DNA of 64,000 nt from Tubulanus polymorphus (Eukaryota > Nemertea > Palaeonemertea > Tubulaniformes > Tubulanidae), in the NCBI RefSeq assembly GCF_964204645.1, contig NC_134035.1:510001-574000 (forward strand), read 5' to 3'. The translations under genes were made by a program, and so were the position numbers. Below are positions 24,477 to 38,707 of the stretch, piece by piece (the first letter of the stretch is position 1; each line of letters starts with the position of its first letter). Under the pieces are notes generated by a model. It was given only the letters and a program-made list of their open reading frames with translations. It ran no database searches and was not told where the DNA came from.

Positions 24477-27400
24477 TCAACTATCAAACGATTTGACGGC
24501 GTATATTTCTCTAAGAGATATGCACAACTTGATGACGGGCGTGCCGATTGCTGTGAATACCGTCACGCTATAATACTGTAAATAGTAGGAGACGTCCTGA
24601 ACGGCGATTAAACCCATGATGTGAAGGGTACCGGTACAGGTAGGCGGTAACGCGCGAACACGCCAATACGATAATACCTGCTCGTACTTTCTCGTGCAGA
24701 ATTCCATTGTCACCAAGTCTCCCTAGAAAATAAAAAACACTAAAGCGATTAAATTTCTGCTGAGATTATCATGAAGATTAAGTTCATTTTAGTTTTGAAT
24801 TCTAGATGAACCCGATTTAATTTGAAGGAAATCATATTCCATATTGCTGACTCGCGGCCATTTTTGATTGAAAGAATGTACGTTCTGGTCTATAACTGTG
24901 AATGTATTTCATGTAGAGTACTCATATTTCACATGAGATAATGAGATGATATTATATATCAGCAGATCGATTTAGGTCACGATATCATCCGAGATGGCTG
25001 ACTGGCGGCCATATTTGATTCAAAAAATGAACATTCTGGTCTATCATTGTGAATATATTATAAATAGAGCATTTAATTAATTAATTTTCAGACAATAACT
25101 GATTATATACCAAATAACTGCAGAGGAGTTTCTAACAAAAAGCAATGTTGATGCCGGGCCTGGGTTTAGGAGGTCATTTTGGGATGTCCCGAGTGATAGA
25201 GGCGAACGTGATACCATAGTTATCAAATGGTAATTGAAATTTTTATTTGATCCTGGTATCTGTTAAAACATTATGGACGCAGATCCACAGTTTTCAACTT
25301 CGTTCGACTTCAAGCAAAAACAGTTCATTTCTAATTAGTTGTTGTTTAAAATTCGAAAAATAATCGAAAAATCATTTTCTGAACATGCATATAAAACATA
25401 TTCTGTCGGAATAGATTGTCCCGATTTTAAAGTAGTATTGCACCCGATGTTTGGACCTTCAAACACAGGCCAGCATCGAACACATTGATATATGTGTTCG
25501 TGAGAAATAGTCCGAGAAACGGATTTTATGTAAATGAATTTCTGCATCGGATTTTTGTACAGAAATATTCACGAATTTCTCGTCCCAATAAAAGATATAT
25601 GTAAAAATTTATGATGTAATTACACGGATGGAAAAGCGCGAAAACATCGTACAGAAAATCTTTTAGTTCTAACGAGATCGGTAGGAATACACTAACAGTG
25701 GATGGTAGTGTAAATACTGCAAACGCGAGTGAAACTGTAACGAGCATTTTTGTTGTACGCTGTGATTTTGTAGTTTTCTTTTCAGAAGAAAGAATTTTCG
25801 ATCCCCTGAATAACTGAAATACTATAACAGAATTTGAAAGAACGATGAAAGATAACGGCAGAATGTAAGCGTAGATAACATTCATGGTGAAATACCTTAT
25901 TTGTACAAATAGTTCATAGTAACACCCGAAAACTGGTCGGAAAAATGCACCCACGCAGTAGTTAGAAGATATCGATACGCTCATTCCGATTATGTACAAT
26001 ATAATGAATCTAGCGAATCTGGGCGTACGTATCACGTGACTTGTGAACGGGAAGAGCACAACTGCCGCACGTTCTAGAGATATAGCCACGATTAACCACG
26101 AACTAGTTGAAGATGCAATCGCCATCAGGAATTCATAGATTTGACAACTGATCAGTGAATTCATCACGAATATTGGGCCAGTTTTAAGACGCAAGAGAAC
26201 AAACTGTAAAACAGGCATCAGCGTGAAACCGATACAGAACATTAAATCACTGACTGACAAAACGATCAGATAGTTAGCGTAAGATAAACAGCGGAATCTG
26301 CGGCTTATCATTATCAGGAAAGTAGCCGAATTTCCGAAGGCTCCTAACACGAACAAGACAAGCAGAATAACTAATGACAATGTACGGAAGCTTCCGGACT
26401 TGTTCGCTACAGACATGATGACGATATAACTGCTATAAGTTCGACCAATCTGTATCTTAGTTGAATTCATGATTAACGCCATGATGACGAACTGTTTTGT
26501 GTTTCGACTAAAACTCTCCTCACATGTTGGGAAACTAATTTAAACTGATAGAAAACTACAGAGATTTATTCGTGACATCTATTCACCATTCGTCATGTAA
26601 TCTATCTGAAGTCACAATTCATTCTTGACATAAATCAAAAGTCAATACTCACAAATCCAACCGAATTCACTCGTAATTTGTCAGGATAGTTGATTGTGTC
26701 AAGTCAAATACAACTTTATCGAACTGATTTTTTCATCAAAAATACATTCTCTACGTTGAACATAAAGGAAATGTCGAAATAGACAGAAATTTTAGAGTGT
26801 GAATTTGCTAGCCATAAACTCAAGCCTTTGTTCATTTAGATGAATTGACAAGGTAAAGAAAGGAATACATCAATAAATATAGGGAAAACTGAGCCCTGTA
26901 GATGATGATAAAACATTAGTCTCCGCACACACACACGCAGGCACGCACGCACACACACGCACACTAGGGGCAACCGGATGATATCATAGCATGGGAACTA
27001 TTTGTACGTAAACTCTCTTGAATAATGTGCGCTGTTACGTTAATTAAAGATTTAATTGGAAAAGAAAAGTCTACCGTGGCACAGTAGGACACTAGTACGA
27101 TATAAAACACACCTGAATATCGCTGAAATTGTGAACATTTTTTTCGACTTGTTTTTCCAGATGAAGTGCAGAAACTAGTAACACCAGAATACACATCGTC
27201 CAACTAGATACAATTACCAGCAGTGACACCCTATAAAATAAGCTTATTCATTAGATTATAACAGACATTGAAATTCAAACGTAAATCTACAAGAAATTGG
27301 GATATTGGCTGCTTGTGTTAAATAAATGTAGCCAAGAACAAATTTACACATGAGACCGTGATTTGTCCTTATTTCATGATAATTTTACAGTGTTTGGGAT

Positions 27401-28932
27401 TTTAAAGCATTTCATGATGAATTTGAAAGTAAATTGAACCTCGGACTTCGGCGTAAGAAGTTTTTTTTTTCAGTCTTGGATAGCCGACGGAAAGTGATCG
27501 CAATAGTCCGATGATGGGACTAAAGTTCCAAGTGGGCTAAAAATATGTCAATAATGATAGAGGGAATAACATTAGGGTTTTCTACCATTGGTCAGAAAAG
27601 TATAATGAACGAGTTTTACCAGTTTTTGATGCGACGCGGAGTTAGTTTAGTCTGAGCGAACATGTTGTCCATCAAATAATAGAGTAGAATAGCCAGCCCC
27701 AATGTGTAACAGACTATACACAGTTTATAACTTAACGGTGATTCTTCTATATTTATATGAAATACCACATCAACTTCCGACTGAAAAGAGATAAAAATAA
27801 TTTCAATTTTTTAATTTGACAATAGTTTCATAATGTCCGATAACATATATTTTCAATTCATTTTCAATTTATTTTCACAGAAAAGCATACATTATTACAA
27901 AATGAACAATTAAAAAAAAAGAGAGGGAAAAATATATAAATTTACAAAATTGTAGCGTGCTTTGCCATGTGGACTTGTAGGCTGCTAGCGCAGGCACCAG
28001 ATGAAAGAGAGAGGAAAGAGAAGACGGAGAGAGAGATGAGAAACAGATGAGCTCGTACTAGAGAAAAATAGATTGGTGTAGGAGTAACTGACCAGGAGTT
28101 GCTTGTATTGTGAATGCCAATTTAAAACGCTTCGATCAAAACTTCTCTGTGAATCGAACTCAATTCGATGAAACGATGAAAATTTCGACAGCTTATTCGT
28201 GTACGACGTAAGATTTCCTAGTAATTCACCTGTCAATAGAAATGCGAAAATACAAATAAGACGTAATAGATTCAGCTTACGGTCCACTGCTCTAAGATAA
28301 AGCGTGTAAATACAATTTACCGTGAAGCCATTGAAATAATGATATTGTAGCTAGTAGTAATAATAAACAAACTGCCATCAGATTCACTACTTCTTGTTTC
28401 GTCAATCTCATATTCTCCATTTCAGGCCAAAGACTAATTCCACCCCCGACATTCACAGCATCCAACTTTCCTTTCGCTTCTTGATGTTTTTGCGTCAGTA
28501 TTTTCTGTTTCTCCTTTAACCTACTGCCTGTGATAAAATTCAACCATTTGACACATTAATAAGTTAGTGACCTAAAATAATCAAGTGTTAAACTCGGTTG
28601 TGAACATATCCGGACAAGAAACCGAACCAGTGGCAGTTACTGAAAACAGCCAGCTCACACACATGGCAGGGTTTACTCTTACCTGGCGTGTTACGTAGTT
28701 GGGCGAGTCCAGGACTCACTCTGCTCTCTATCACATCCCCTACTCCGGCATCTGTGCCATCGTTAACAGTCATTTGTCGCTCCAGACGTTTGCGAATATT
28801 GTTTAACGCAGTTTGCATCGGAGTTAAAGGTTGTTGCTGTCGGTTTTCTATCGCCGGAGGCAGATTTTCATCGTTGTTGTTCAGATGCAAAGTCGGAACT
28901 CGAAGAGGGGTCAATGGATTCCTACAACTCAT
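24477..28932 (-). CDS. Unrecognised multi-pass membrane protein, six exons
   Basis: Exons in transcript order are 28932-28683, 28527-28321, 28229-28093, 27780-27620, 27230-27113 and 24722-24477. Every junction has GT-AG and the phases close, giving 372 residues. The N-terminus is polar (TPLRVPTLHLNNNDENLPP, then LTPMQTALNNIRKRLERQ) and probably cytosolic. Hydrophobic segments follow: VVNLMAVCLLLLLATISLF (about 129-150), YKLCIVCYTLGLAILLYYL (about 215-235), WVSLLVIVSSWTMCILVLLV (about 252-273) and a long IMGLIAVQDVSYYLQYYSV region reaching TPVIKLCISL near the C-terminus (about 322-360). I could not place it in a family. Intron 5 (about 2.4 kb) holds a complete GPCR gene on the same strand. Confidence 0.75.
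24843..25080. repeat. Two direct repeats of about 80 bp in an intron
   Basis: Segments at 24843-24930 and 24993-25080 share GGCTGACT-like starts, GCGGCCAT(A/T)TTTGATT and CATTCTGGTCTAT followed by TGTGAATATATT. They lie in intron 5 of the membrane-protein gene and look like diverged copies of one short element. Confidence 0.55.
25526..26482 (-). CDS. Rhodopsin-class G-protein-coupled receptor (orphan), intronless
   Basis: One 318-residue exon with seven hydrophobic segments: TM1 about 34-56 (VLGAFGNSATFLIM, the GN motif), TM2 with YLIVLSVSDLMFC (the LSVSDL motif), TM3 after the conserved CQIYEF cysteine and ending SLERAAVV (Glu-Arg-Ala in place of Asp-Arg-Tyr), TM4, TM5 after a Cys in FGCYYE, TM6 with SLAFAVFTLPS, and TM7 with HPCNYIINFYIYLL (no NPxxY proline). 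N-glycosylation sites lie before TM1 (NST, NKS). Peptide-receptor-like, but the ligand is not predictable. It lies inside intron 5 of the gene at 24477-28932, same strand. A decayed paralogue is at 21240-22066. Confidence 0.85.
   Translation of the reverse strand: MALIMNSTKIQIGRTYSSYIVIMSVANKSGSFRTLSLVILLVLFVLGAFGNSATFLIMISRRFRCLSYANYLIVLSVSDLMFCIGFTLMPVLQFVLLRLKTGPIFVMNSLISCQIYEFLMAIASSTSSWLIVAISLERAAVVLFPFTSHVIRTPRFARFIILYIIGMSVSISSNYCVGAFFRPVFGCYYELFVQIRYFTMNVIYAYILPLSFIVLSNSVIVFQLFRGSKILSSEKKTTKSQRTTKMLVTVSLAFAVFTLPSTVSVFLPISLELKDFLYDVFALFHPCNYIINFYIYLLLGREIREYFCTKIRCRNSFT
26924..26966. repeat. CA-rich microsatellite
   Basis: A (CA)n tract interrupted by CG steps (ACACACACGCAGGCACGCAC), intronic. 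Confidence 0.8.
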
Positions 28933-29531
28933 TTTCTGGTATCTTCGGTTCTGTCTTATTCGACTTAATTAGGTTTGTAAATTATGAAAAACAAATTTCG
29001 AAATGCACGCTGAATTTATTTCCGGGTCCACTCGACCTTGAACTAACTGTTTCTGAACTATACACCGTATGTTGGAATTAACGCGATATAAAACGACAAA
29101 TGTAGGCATTGATGAAAAGAATAAAATTTCGATGAATATTAGATCAAAATTGTGTAAATCTTTTAATGATGAAAAACTGGATGGATATAAACTCCCGGGA
29201 ATCGAACCTAAAACAATCAAGATGTTCCTCAGCTGCCACAGTAGAATACCAACAAACGATCAAGCTCGAATCCCACATTTGGGATCAATTAGATTCCTTA
29301 CTCATTGCGCACAATACCGCAACCGACAAGAAAGCCACTTGATGTTTAAGCGAATGCGAGATTAATGATGTTAATATCGGGCAAAAACTTTGTAGAATGG
29401 CAACATAGGTCCATCCTCAATCAGCAGTACATTATCGGAACCGGATCAAAACCGTTAGACAATAAAACACCTGATCGATCAACTAACTCAATAAGCAATT
29501 CAATGTTTTTACAAATATTTTTTTTCTCTTT

Positions 29532-29537
29532 TTTATT
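29532..29537 (-). promoter_or_regulatory. Poly(A) signal of RPLP2
   Basis: AATAAA on the minus strand, 32 nt downstream of the stop codon, followed by an A/T-rich and pyrimidine-poor stretch. Confidence 0.6.
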
Positions 29538-29568
29538 TGTCTTTCATAGATCAAACTATAAACAAGCT

Positions 29569-31174
29569 TTAATCAAAAAGACCGAATCCCATGTCGTCAT
29601 CAGATTCTTCTTCAGATTCTTCCTTCTTTTTCTCTTCTGTTAAAAAAAAAAGAATCAACAACTTATTATTAACAATTCAAATATAAAAGAAAGTTACACA
29701 GTTCAATCTCAGTGAAACCTAAATTATCCAAGTTCTATGACATAATAATGGCTGTACTTTTCAAAGATATCTGCACAGCTTGTAGAATTGATTTGATGAA
29801 TCTTAGGTCGAATAAACCTTAGATATGACTTCAAACTAATTCATTTAATATAGCACCAATAAGGGAAGAGTCAACTGTTTGATTGATTTACAAAACATGA
29901 CTGGCAAATGGTGCTTGAAAACCTGTCGAAATTTAGAGATACCCAAAAATCTTTATTTCGTTCAAACTTTCTTGCAAACCCATGCCCCCGGTCCAACTCT
30001 AACGCAATCGATTTCACAAATGGAATGAAATAATTTCACTTCAGACCAAAATTTTAATCATGTCGTTAAAATGCAAGGGAATAAGCGCAAGTCAAACAAC
30101 CATAACAACGCAAAAAAAATCTCATTTCAAATGCGTTTGAAAACTGTCATGTTCGGGACCATTTTCACTCATTATTATAATTGTTTAACTACCTCAACTT
30201 TCTACCATAGATTTATAAGCACAAGTTCTCAGGTTTTGAAACACTCAAATTCTAAATCTGGCTAATGTAGGGTTTGTTTATATGGACATAAAGCGAGTCA
30301 ATACCTATGTATTTATCAGTGATGAAATGTGTAGAATAAATTTGATCAATCCTAGAGAGATGAACCTCAAGAAGTTTAGTCATACTTATTCATTCAATAT
30401 AGCACCAGTAAGGGAAGAGTCAATGATTTGATTGATTTACAAATGTGACTGGCAATTGGTGCTTGTTTAAGAGGAGTTTATCTTGACTACTGGATCCTAA
30501 ATGGAAAGCTAAACCGAAAAGCGGGTCCTTAAACGCATCTGACACCAAGTCTGCGATGGGATAACTGCTATGTAATTCTACATATGAAACACGGGCAATC
30601 TAAACCTGAATTGTCCAACCAGTTTTAAAATAATACGAACACCTTCGCTGAAACTTTAAATACTCACCTTTCTTTTTCTTGCCTTTATAAATTTTTTAAG
30701 ACAAGTAAAGATTAGAAACCATTTAAATGAACAAAGCTGTATTGTACAATACAGATAGCAGAACGACCCTCTAATAAAACATTCAAAATATTAGTTTTAA
30801 AAGAGTTGAATATCGATATTTACCTTCAGCAGCAGCAGGTGCGCTAGAATCAGCAGCTGCACCAGCGGATGAAGCAGCTACTGCACTGCCACCGGACGGA
30901 ACTGATGCCAATTTTGCTCTTCCTGAAATGGAATAGAAGACACATTTTTATAGCTGTTCGGTGTTTGAAGGACGTGCAACACGAGGTTCAGATTTCACTT
31001 ACCAGCTTCCATCAGCTCCTCGATGTCTTTGCCGGATAATTCACTGATGACTTTATTGACGTTTTCAGCTTCGCAATCGATTCCTACGCTTTCCAGAATC
31101 TTTTCGATGTCTTTCTTGCTCGGAGATTTGTTGCCACCGAGAACGGCGAGGAGGTATGCGGCCACGTAACGCAT
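29569..31174 (-). CDS. RPLP2: 60S acidic ribosomal protein P2
   Basis: Four coding exons, 31174-31003, 30922-30824, 30682-30668 (a 15-nt microexon) and 29636-29569, encode 117 residues, close to the usual 115. The N-terminus MRYVAAYLLAVLGGN is diagnostic of P2. The middle is the Ala/Gly/Ser-rich hinge (GAAADSSAPAAAE). The C-terminus ends ESDDDMGFGLFD, the P-stalk tail that contacts translation GTPases. All internal junctions are phase 1. A splice acceptor lies one base before the ATG (TTTCAG then C), so there is a 5' UTR intron. Intron 3 carries two H/ACA snoRNA candidates. An AATAAA lies 32 nt past the stop. Confidence 0.97.
29778..29917 (-). ncRNA. Box H/ACA snoRNA candidate, copy B (in RPLP2 intron 3)
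   Basis: On the minus strand: hairpin 1 has an AGCACCA/TGGTGCT lower stem, an open pocket and an inner stem ending TTGACT. Then comes an H box ATATTA (fits ANANNA). Hairpin 2 closes with GAATTAGTTTGA against TCAAATCAATTC. The tail is ACA plus AGC, that is ACA three bases from the 3' end. Length about 140 nt is typical. Human RPLP2 also hosts an H/ACA snoRNA (SNORA52), but orthology is not shown here. Confidence 0.75.
30327..30465 (-). ncRNA. Box H/ACA snoRNA candidate, copy A (in RPLP2 intron 3)
   Basis: Paralogue of the candidate at 29778-29917 in the same intron. Hairpin 1 keeps AGCACCA/TGGTGCT. The hinge is ATATTG (one mismatch to ANANNA). Hairpin 2 closes GAATAAGTATGA with TCAAATTTATTC, where both strands changed together relative to copy B. 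The tail is ACA plus CAT. Paired changes in both hairpins argue for a selected RNA structure. Confidence 0.75.
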
Positions 31175-31904
31175 GCTGAAATACGATTGAAAATAAAAAT
31201 TTTAGACAATTCTCTAAAGTGAACTCCAAATATAAGTCCAACTGAATCTCTGAAGTCTTTCCTTTACTAAAGCTTTTCTCATGTTACTAGGGGGAAACAA
31301 GTGTATAGACGGAGCCAAACAGAGTTCTTGGAGAATACCTCACTTTATGTCACATTATCAGAAAATCCGTTTTTATGCACTTCTTATCAGGGCTGATTCA
31401 GTTAGTTTGTCTCAGACACAACCTCTTTTGGTCATGTGCCTTTCCAAAATTTGCCATTGAAAATACAAACAATTTAATTGAAACATTTCTCAAGAGATTT
31501 AGACTTAAAATGCCCTCAGGTTGCACTCGTTTGGGAATAGATGCCCTTTTCATTCATTTCAGAGTAAAAACCAATCACTTTTCAAATCATTGATCCACCA
31601 CGGATCTCATTAATTCCAAAATATATCATCTGAAGTTATGTTAACGTTAAATCATAGATGTTGAATACCTAGTGGAATTTGAAGCCGATGATTGTCGATT
31701 CTAAACACGTTTTTCGAAGCATTAATACGTATCAATTTTACAAGATGGCCGCGTTTTGGAAAATATTTCAAAAAGTCCATCGATTCACACGGAGATAGCG
31801 CGTTCAAAACGCTACGATTTAGCAATATTTCACTCTACCGTATAAAGCTGTATTTAATGAATCTATTGAAACCCAAAGTAATCAAATTAACCCGTTAAAT
31901 ACTT

Positions 31905-31995
31905 ACTTTTAAGTCCAAATTTGGGGACACGAAACGAGTCAAGCAATACTGTAACGTTGGTTAAGAGTAGAAGGAGGATTCGGCTGACGAAACGT
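31905..31995 (-). promoter_or_regulatory. Candidate 5' UTR exon / TOP-type start of RPLP2
   Basis: The minus strand has pyrimidine-rich words (CCTTCTACG, then CCTCCTTCTACTCTTAACC) followed by a strong donor (AAAA|GTAAGTATTT, about 31907). A second possible first exon lies further upstream, around 32480-32431 (CTTTTGGACCTTCTGCTCC ... AAC|GTAAGC). Ribosomal protein mRNAs start with a terminal oligopyrimidine tract; which site is used cannot be decided here. Confidence 0.3.
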
Positions 31996-32984
31996 AGAAG
32001 GATTGAAATCAAAATGAAAATTCATGAAGATATATGCGTAACGATGATTTTTTAGATATATTTCAAAAAATGACCACCGATCAAGTTGCTATATGGATAG
32101 GCTCTGGATGAGGAATTTTGGTGATTAAATCATCTTTGAAATGATTTTTAAAATATTTTTGGTTGTTTATAAATGCCATAAATGATCTATAGGGGGCGTA
32201 CCATACTATTAGGATCTTATCTTATCTTTCTGAATTTGTATACACTTTATAGGATATCTTAATATAAGAGACATCTTACAATCGAAGATAATGAAAAAAA
32301 GTGTAAAAATATCTTATGGAAAAAATTACTACGGTCAAGGTCGATGACGTCATTCAGTAAACAATAATAAATCCACGTGTTAGATCTATCAAATAGGATA
32401 ATGGGAGAGGGAAGTAGGGAAGATAAGAGCTTACGTTAGGAGATGCAGGATGAGACGTTGATTAGGAGCAGAAGGTCCAAAAGTTGTTGTTCGCCAACAA
32501 ATTCAAGAAAACAATAGATTCATCAAGAAATTAAATATATTTTCAAATATCTGATAAATAAATGATGTAATAATAAAGCATTAAAAGAACACATACAATA
32601 ATATACTATAATAGAGTATCATGATTTGAAATATTATTATACAATAGGTTTTGAATTACCTGAGCAAGACCAAAATTCTGCTCAGAAGAAAAAATTCTCA
32701 GCAATTTCGAGATTCCGAAAATTTAATTTTCAACCCACAATTTCCTCAAATTCAGAATCCTCTAACGTTCCAGTCTAAAACATCTGACTTAGGCTAAAAT
32801 AGAATGATTCCAAGTTTCTCCTAATCGGCCGGGTCATATTTTTAACTGCAATAAAATCGCTACTACCAGGTCTGTTGAAATATGGTAAGCTTGATTGAAG
32901 CTCAGCAAAAAAGAGAAACAAGGCGTCAAAATTTTTAGCTGTACTCATGATTAACTGTACAAGCGACACTCAGCTGGTCTGATC

Positions 32985-35460
<2,476 letters not shown>

Positions 35461-36511
35461 CAATTAAAACGACATATCTATCAAAACAAAACAATTTTTA
35501 AAAGCTAAGCAACGATGGTGTTGTGCTCATGAATTCTAGCTTACCGGGTCGAATCTTTGATTTGCCTGGACCTGCTCCATCCAGGTGACAAGCCCCTAAA
35601 CTAAATAGTAATACTTTCGACCACTCCTGACGTGGCGTTAGTCAAGATACATAAACTACGCTTTCCCCAAGAACCATCTTCATCCACTACCCTCACATCC
35701 TTCACACCTCACCTCATTCACATTTCAACCAAATTTTTCTTTTCAATATAGGCCTAATAATACTTTCTTGAATTTGATTATCGATTTAAAAAGGAGTGAC
35801 CTCGATCGCGTGTAATTTTACTCGCCCTAAACCTATACTTCTTAATTAGAGACATGGTATTCATGTAACCTACTACGAATCTCGTATTTCTTAAATAGAT
35901 CTAGTCAGGAAAGCTAATAATTACCTCTATTTTAATGAGTAAATTCGATTTTAGACGAAAGATTTCTTGCAATCTGTCAAGCGACTAATTACTACTTGTA
36001 AACATTGCCAGATAAGAGATTACTGCGCCATTCACTCAATTCACTGTAACTAAATTTTCAAAGAATCCAACGTAATTTGCCCATTGGAAATTCGAATAAG
36101 ATAGTTAGCTTATCTATTTATTTCTCGAGTCGAAAACATTTCTTAAATGAATTTAGTGAATGTTATATCTTTGAACTATTTTATGGCATGAACTTTAGAT
36201 TAATATTCATTCGACGTTTCGGCATCAATTCAAGTCAATTCATACTTGAGTTAAAATTATGTTCATTGGGTAAAAACTAATTCTTTACCAAATTTTTGCG
36301 CTTAACGAAAAAAACCAGAATGAAACCTCCTAAGACAAAAATAAAATTCTTTCATTTTTGCAAGAAAATAGTAAGTCACAAATATATCCGCCAGGTGACG
36401 CACAAGTTTATTTACGTATATTTGCATCAGTTTTTAGCGAAAATCGTAAAATCTAACCCTTGTTAGAGGATGATATATGGCCAGATACGAAGATTATATA
36501 TGTCGTGAATA
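35461..36511. promoter_or_regulatory. Shared intergenic region between LIX1L and ATG101
   Basis: About 1.05 kb separates the two divergent start codons, so the promoters probably lie here and may be bidirectional. No TATA box or named motif is convincing. Part of it may be 5' UTR or an upstream LIX1L exon. Confidence 0.4.
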
Positions 36512-38675
36512 ATGAATGCTAGAACACAAGTTTTTGAACTGGTAAGATTTTTACCAGACGCTTGAAAAGCGATCGCAATGTCGATGTGAACGCACTAAGT
36601 ATCGACGGAAACCGTCAGTTTTGACAGCAGCGCTACAGCCTACACTAACTATTGCCTTTATTTTGGACTGCTCTACCAAAAGTATTTCCATAACAATGGC
36701 CCCTGTTTGAATCGACAGTAATTAATGATCGATGTCAATTAATTTTCTCTTTCTACGGTTTTACAGTCAGTCGAAGGCCGACAGATTGAAGAAGTCATTT
36801 CTAGTAAGAATACATCAACTGGTTGAATGATTCATTTGATTGTTCTGAATTTAAACTTATCCTTCTTTTTTTAATCATTTTCAGGCATATTCCATACAAT
36901 CGTGTTTCATAGAACTCTAGGAAAGGTAAGATACAGTGATTTGTATGCACTCATATGCAGATATCAATCTGTATCCTGGATACATGTAGTCCCCTTGTTG
37001 AACGGACAATGAAAAGTCAAATACCTGGTGTTTGAAATTTATTTTTATGTAAATTGCCTTAGAAACAGTGGTGAAGTATGTTAGAAGGGATGCATGTTCC
37101 AGCAGATTGACTACTTGTGTCAGTTGAGAAAGCTGTTACATTTTCCGATACCGAATGATTGTATTTCTGAATTTTCGATTTTTGTAGTTTCACTATAAAC
37201 AGGAAGGAAGTTACTCTATAGGAACGGTCGGTGTAATCGACGTCGATTGTGACTTCGTCGATTTTACCTACGTAAGCGTTATTTTCATTCTCGTTTAGAG
37301 ATGAAGCGATGTTTATTAAAATACGGGATGTTTTTTTATTTTGTAGGTTCGTACGGCGAGTTGTGAACTGAACGAAACAATTCAACGCGAGATTCAAACG
37401 TTTCGCGATACATTGCGTAACGGTGAAAGTGGGTGCGGTCAGGTGCGTTCTGAATTAACGGTTTTACCGAGATAAACGATACCGATTTATGAGGAGCCTA
37501 AAGCGTTTGAACACCGGTGGTCGAGCGATGTTCAGGCTACAACTAAACCTCTTCTTTTTTAGATAAGTCTTGAATTCTATCAGAAGAAGCGCGCGCGATG
37601 GCCGTTTCCTGCTGAGTGTATTCCCTGGGAAGTGTGGACGATTCGATTAGAAGTTATTCAACTGATCAACGAACACGGTAAAAACATTTACACCAGTTCA
37701 ACCTCAGTTTACGTATCAGAGTCCAGTTCCACAGTTCCGAGTTAACTCTGGGTTAAATCACTGAAAATGAACTAACTTTAACTCAGAGTTAACTCTAACT
37801 CACAACTGTGGAACTGGATCCTGAGGCCCAACGACCGAGTTTGATGTTATCGTTCGTATATTGGGGTCAGAAAGTTATTTCCACAAAGAGTTGAATAGTT
37901 ATTTCCGAGTTGAATAGTTATTTCCGAGTTGAATGGATCAAACTCGAGCGCTGTCTACCGTTTTTAGGGTACGGGTGTGGTTTCTAGGGGGTGCTTTGGG
38001 TGCTAAAGCCCTCCTTCGGAAAATTTGCTTTGTACGGTATTATTATTTTCAGTTTTTCAATGTTACATTTCAAAATACAAGCTACATTTTAAATGTATGA
38101 GAGATGATCAAACATTGCCTAAAAACACTCAGAATGCTGCATGAGAATGAGACAAATTTTTAAAAGATTTCTAGGGGAGCACCCCCACTTTGAAAATCCT
38201 GTATCTGCCGATTTGGTACCAGTTGTAAGTGATACCGAAAATTGAAGATTTGTTTTTGTCATTGTTGTTTCAGAGCGACAGATCTGTCGTGAGAAAGTGG
38301 GAGAGATTCTCGGTGAGAAGATCACGTATATAGCTGAAGCTATGAATCGACACGAATATGTACCGAAAATGCCGAATCAATCGGAGCTGGATCTCGTGTT
38401 TGAAAATGCTTTCTCCGATGTACAGCCGTATCTGTTCAAAGTAAGGGTCGATCCTCAAATTGTCTTTGAAATGATCCATCGTTTTTTAAAGTAACGGAAT
38501 CGTGGAGGCAGAAAACCCGTTATCGCTGCTTTGCAGTTATGGCTTTGATTGTACAGTTTTCATATACCTATATTGTTTGTCGTTTTTTCAGATCTCTCAT
38601 CAAACAACTGGTCCACAATCGCTATCTGTAGGAACGACAATGAGAAAATTTATTAAAGATACCCTCGCTTTATGA
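36512..38675 (+). CDS. ATG101: Autophagy-related protein 101
   Basis: Eight exons, 36512-36541, 36767-36803, 36885-36925, 37188-37271, 37347-37442, 37563-37677, 38274-38440 and 38592-38675, give 217 residues (family about 218). The first exon is only ten codons ([10 protein letters not shown]). Hallmarks follow: [120 protein letters not shown] and FIKDTLAL at the end. It is a HORMA-fold subunit of the ULK1/ATG13/FIP200 autophagy-initiation complex. The WF-finger region is at [14 protein letters not shown]. Divergent with LIX1L. Confidence 0.97.
37718..37823. mobile_element. Palindromic MITE-like element, family 2, copy b
   Basis: The arms GTCCAGTTCCACAGTTCCGA and CAACTGTGGAACTGGATCCT are inverted, with GAGTTAACTCTG mirrored inside. 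It lies in ATG101 intron 6. Confidence 0.65.
37888..37936. repeat. 19-bp tandem repeat in ATG101 intron 6
   Basis: GAGTTGAATAGTTATTTCC occurs twice in full, plus a third partial copy (GAGTTGAATGG). Confidence 0.85.
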
Positions 38676-38707
38676 TCTGTGTTTGTTATCGGTGTTTGAT
38701 GGAGGTA

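Noticed and set aside
29196-29255. tRNA-like segment on the minus strand (B box GGTTCGATTCCCG)
   Set aside because: The A box is poor and no cloverleaf forms; it may be another decayed retroposon head.
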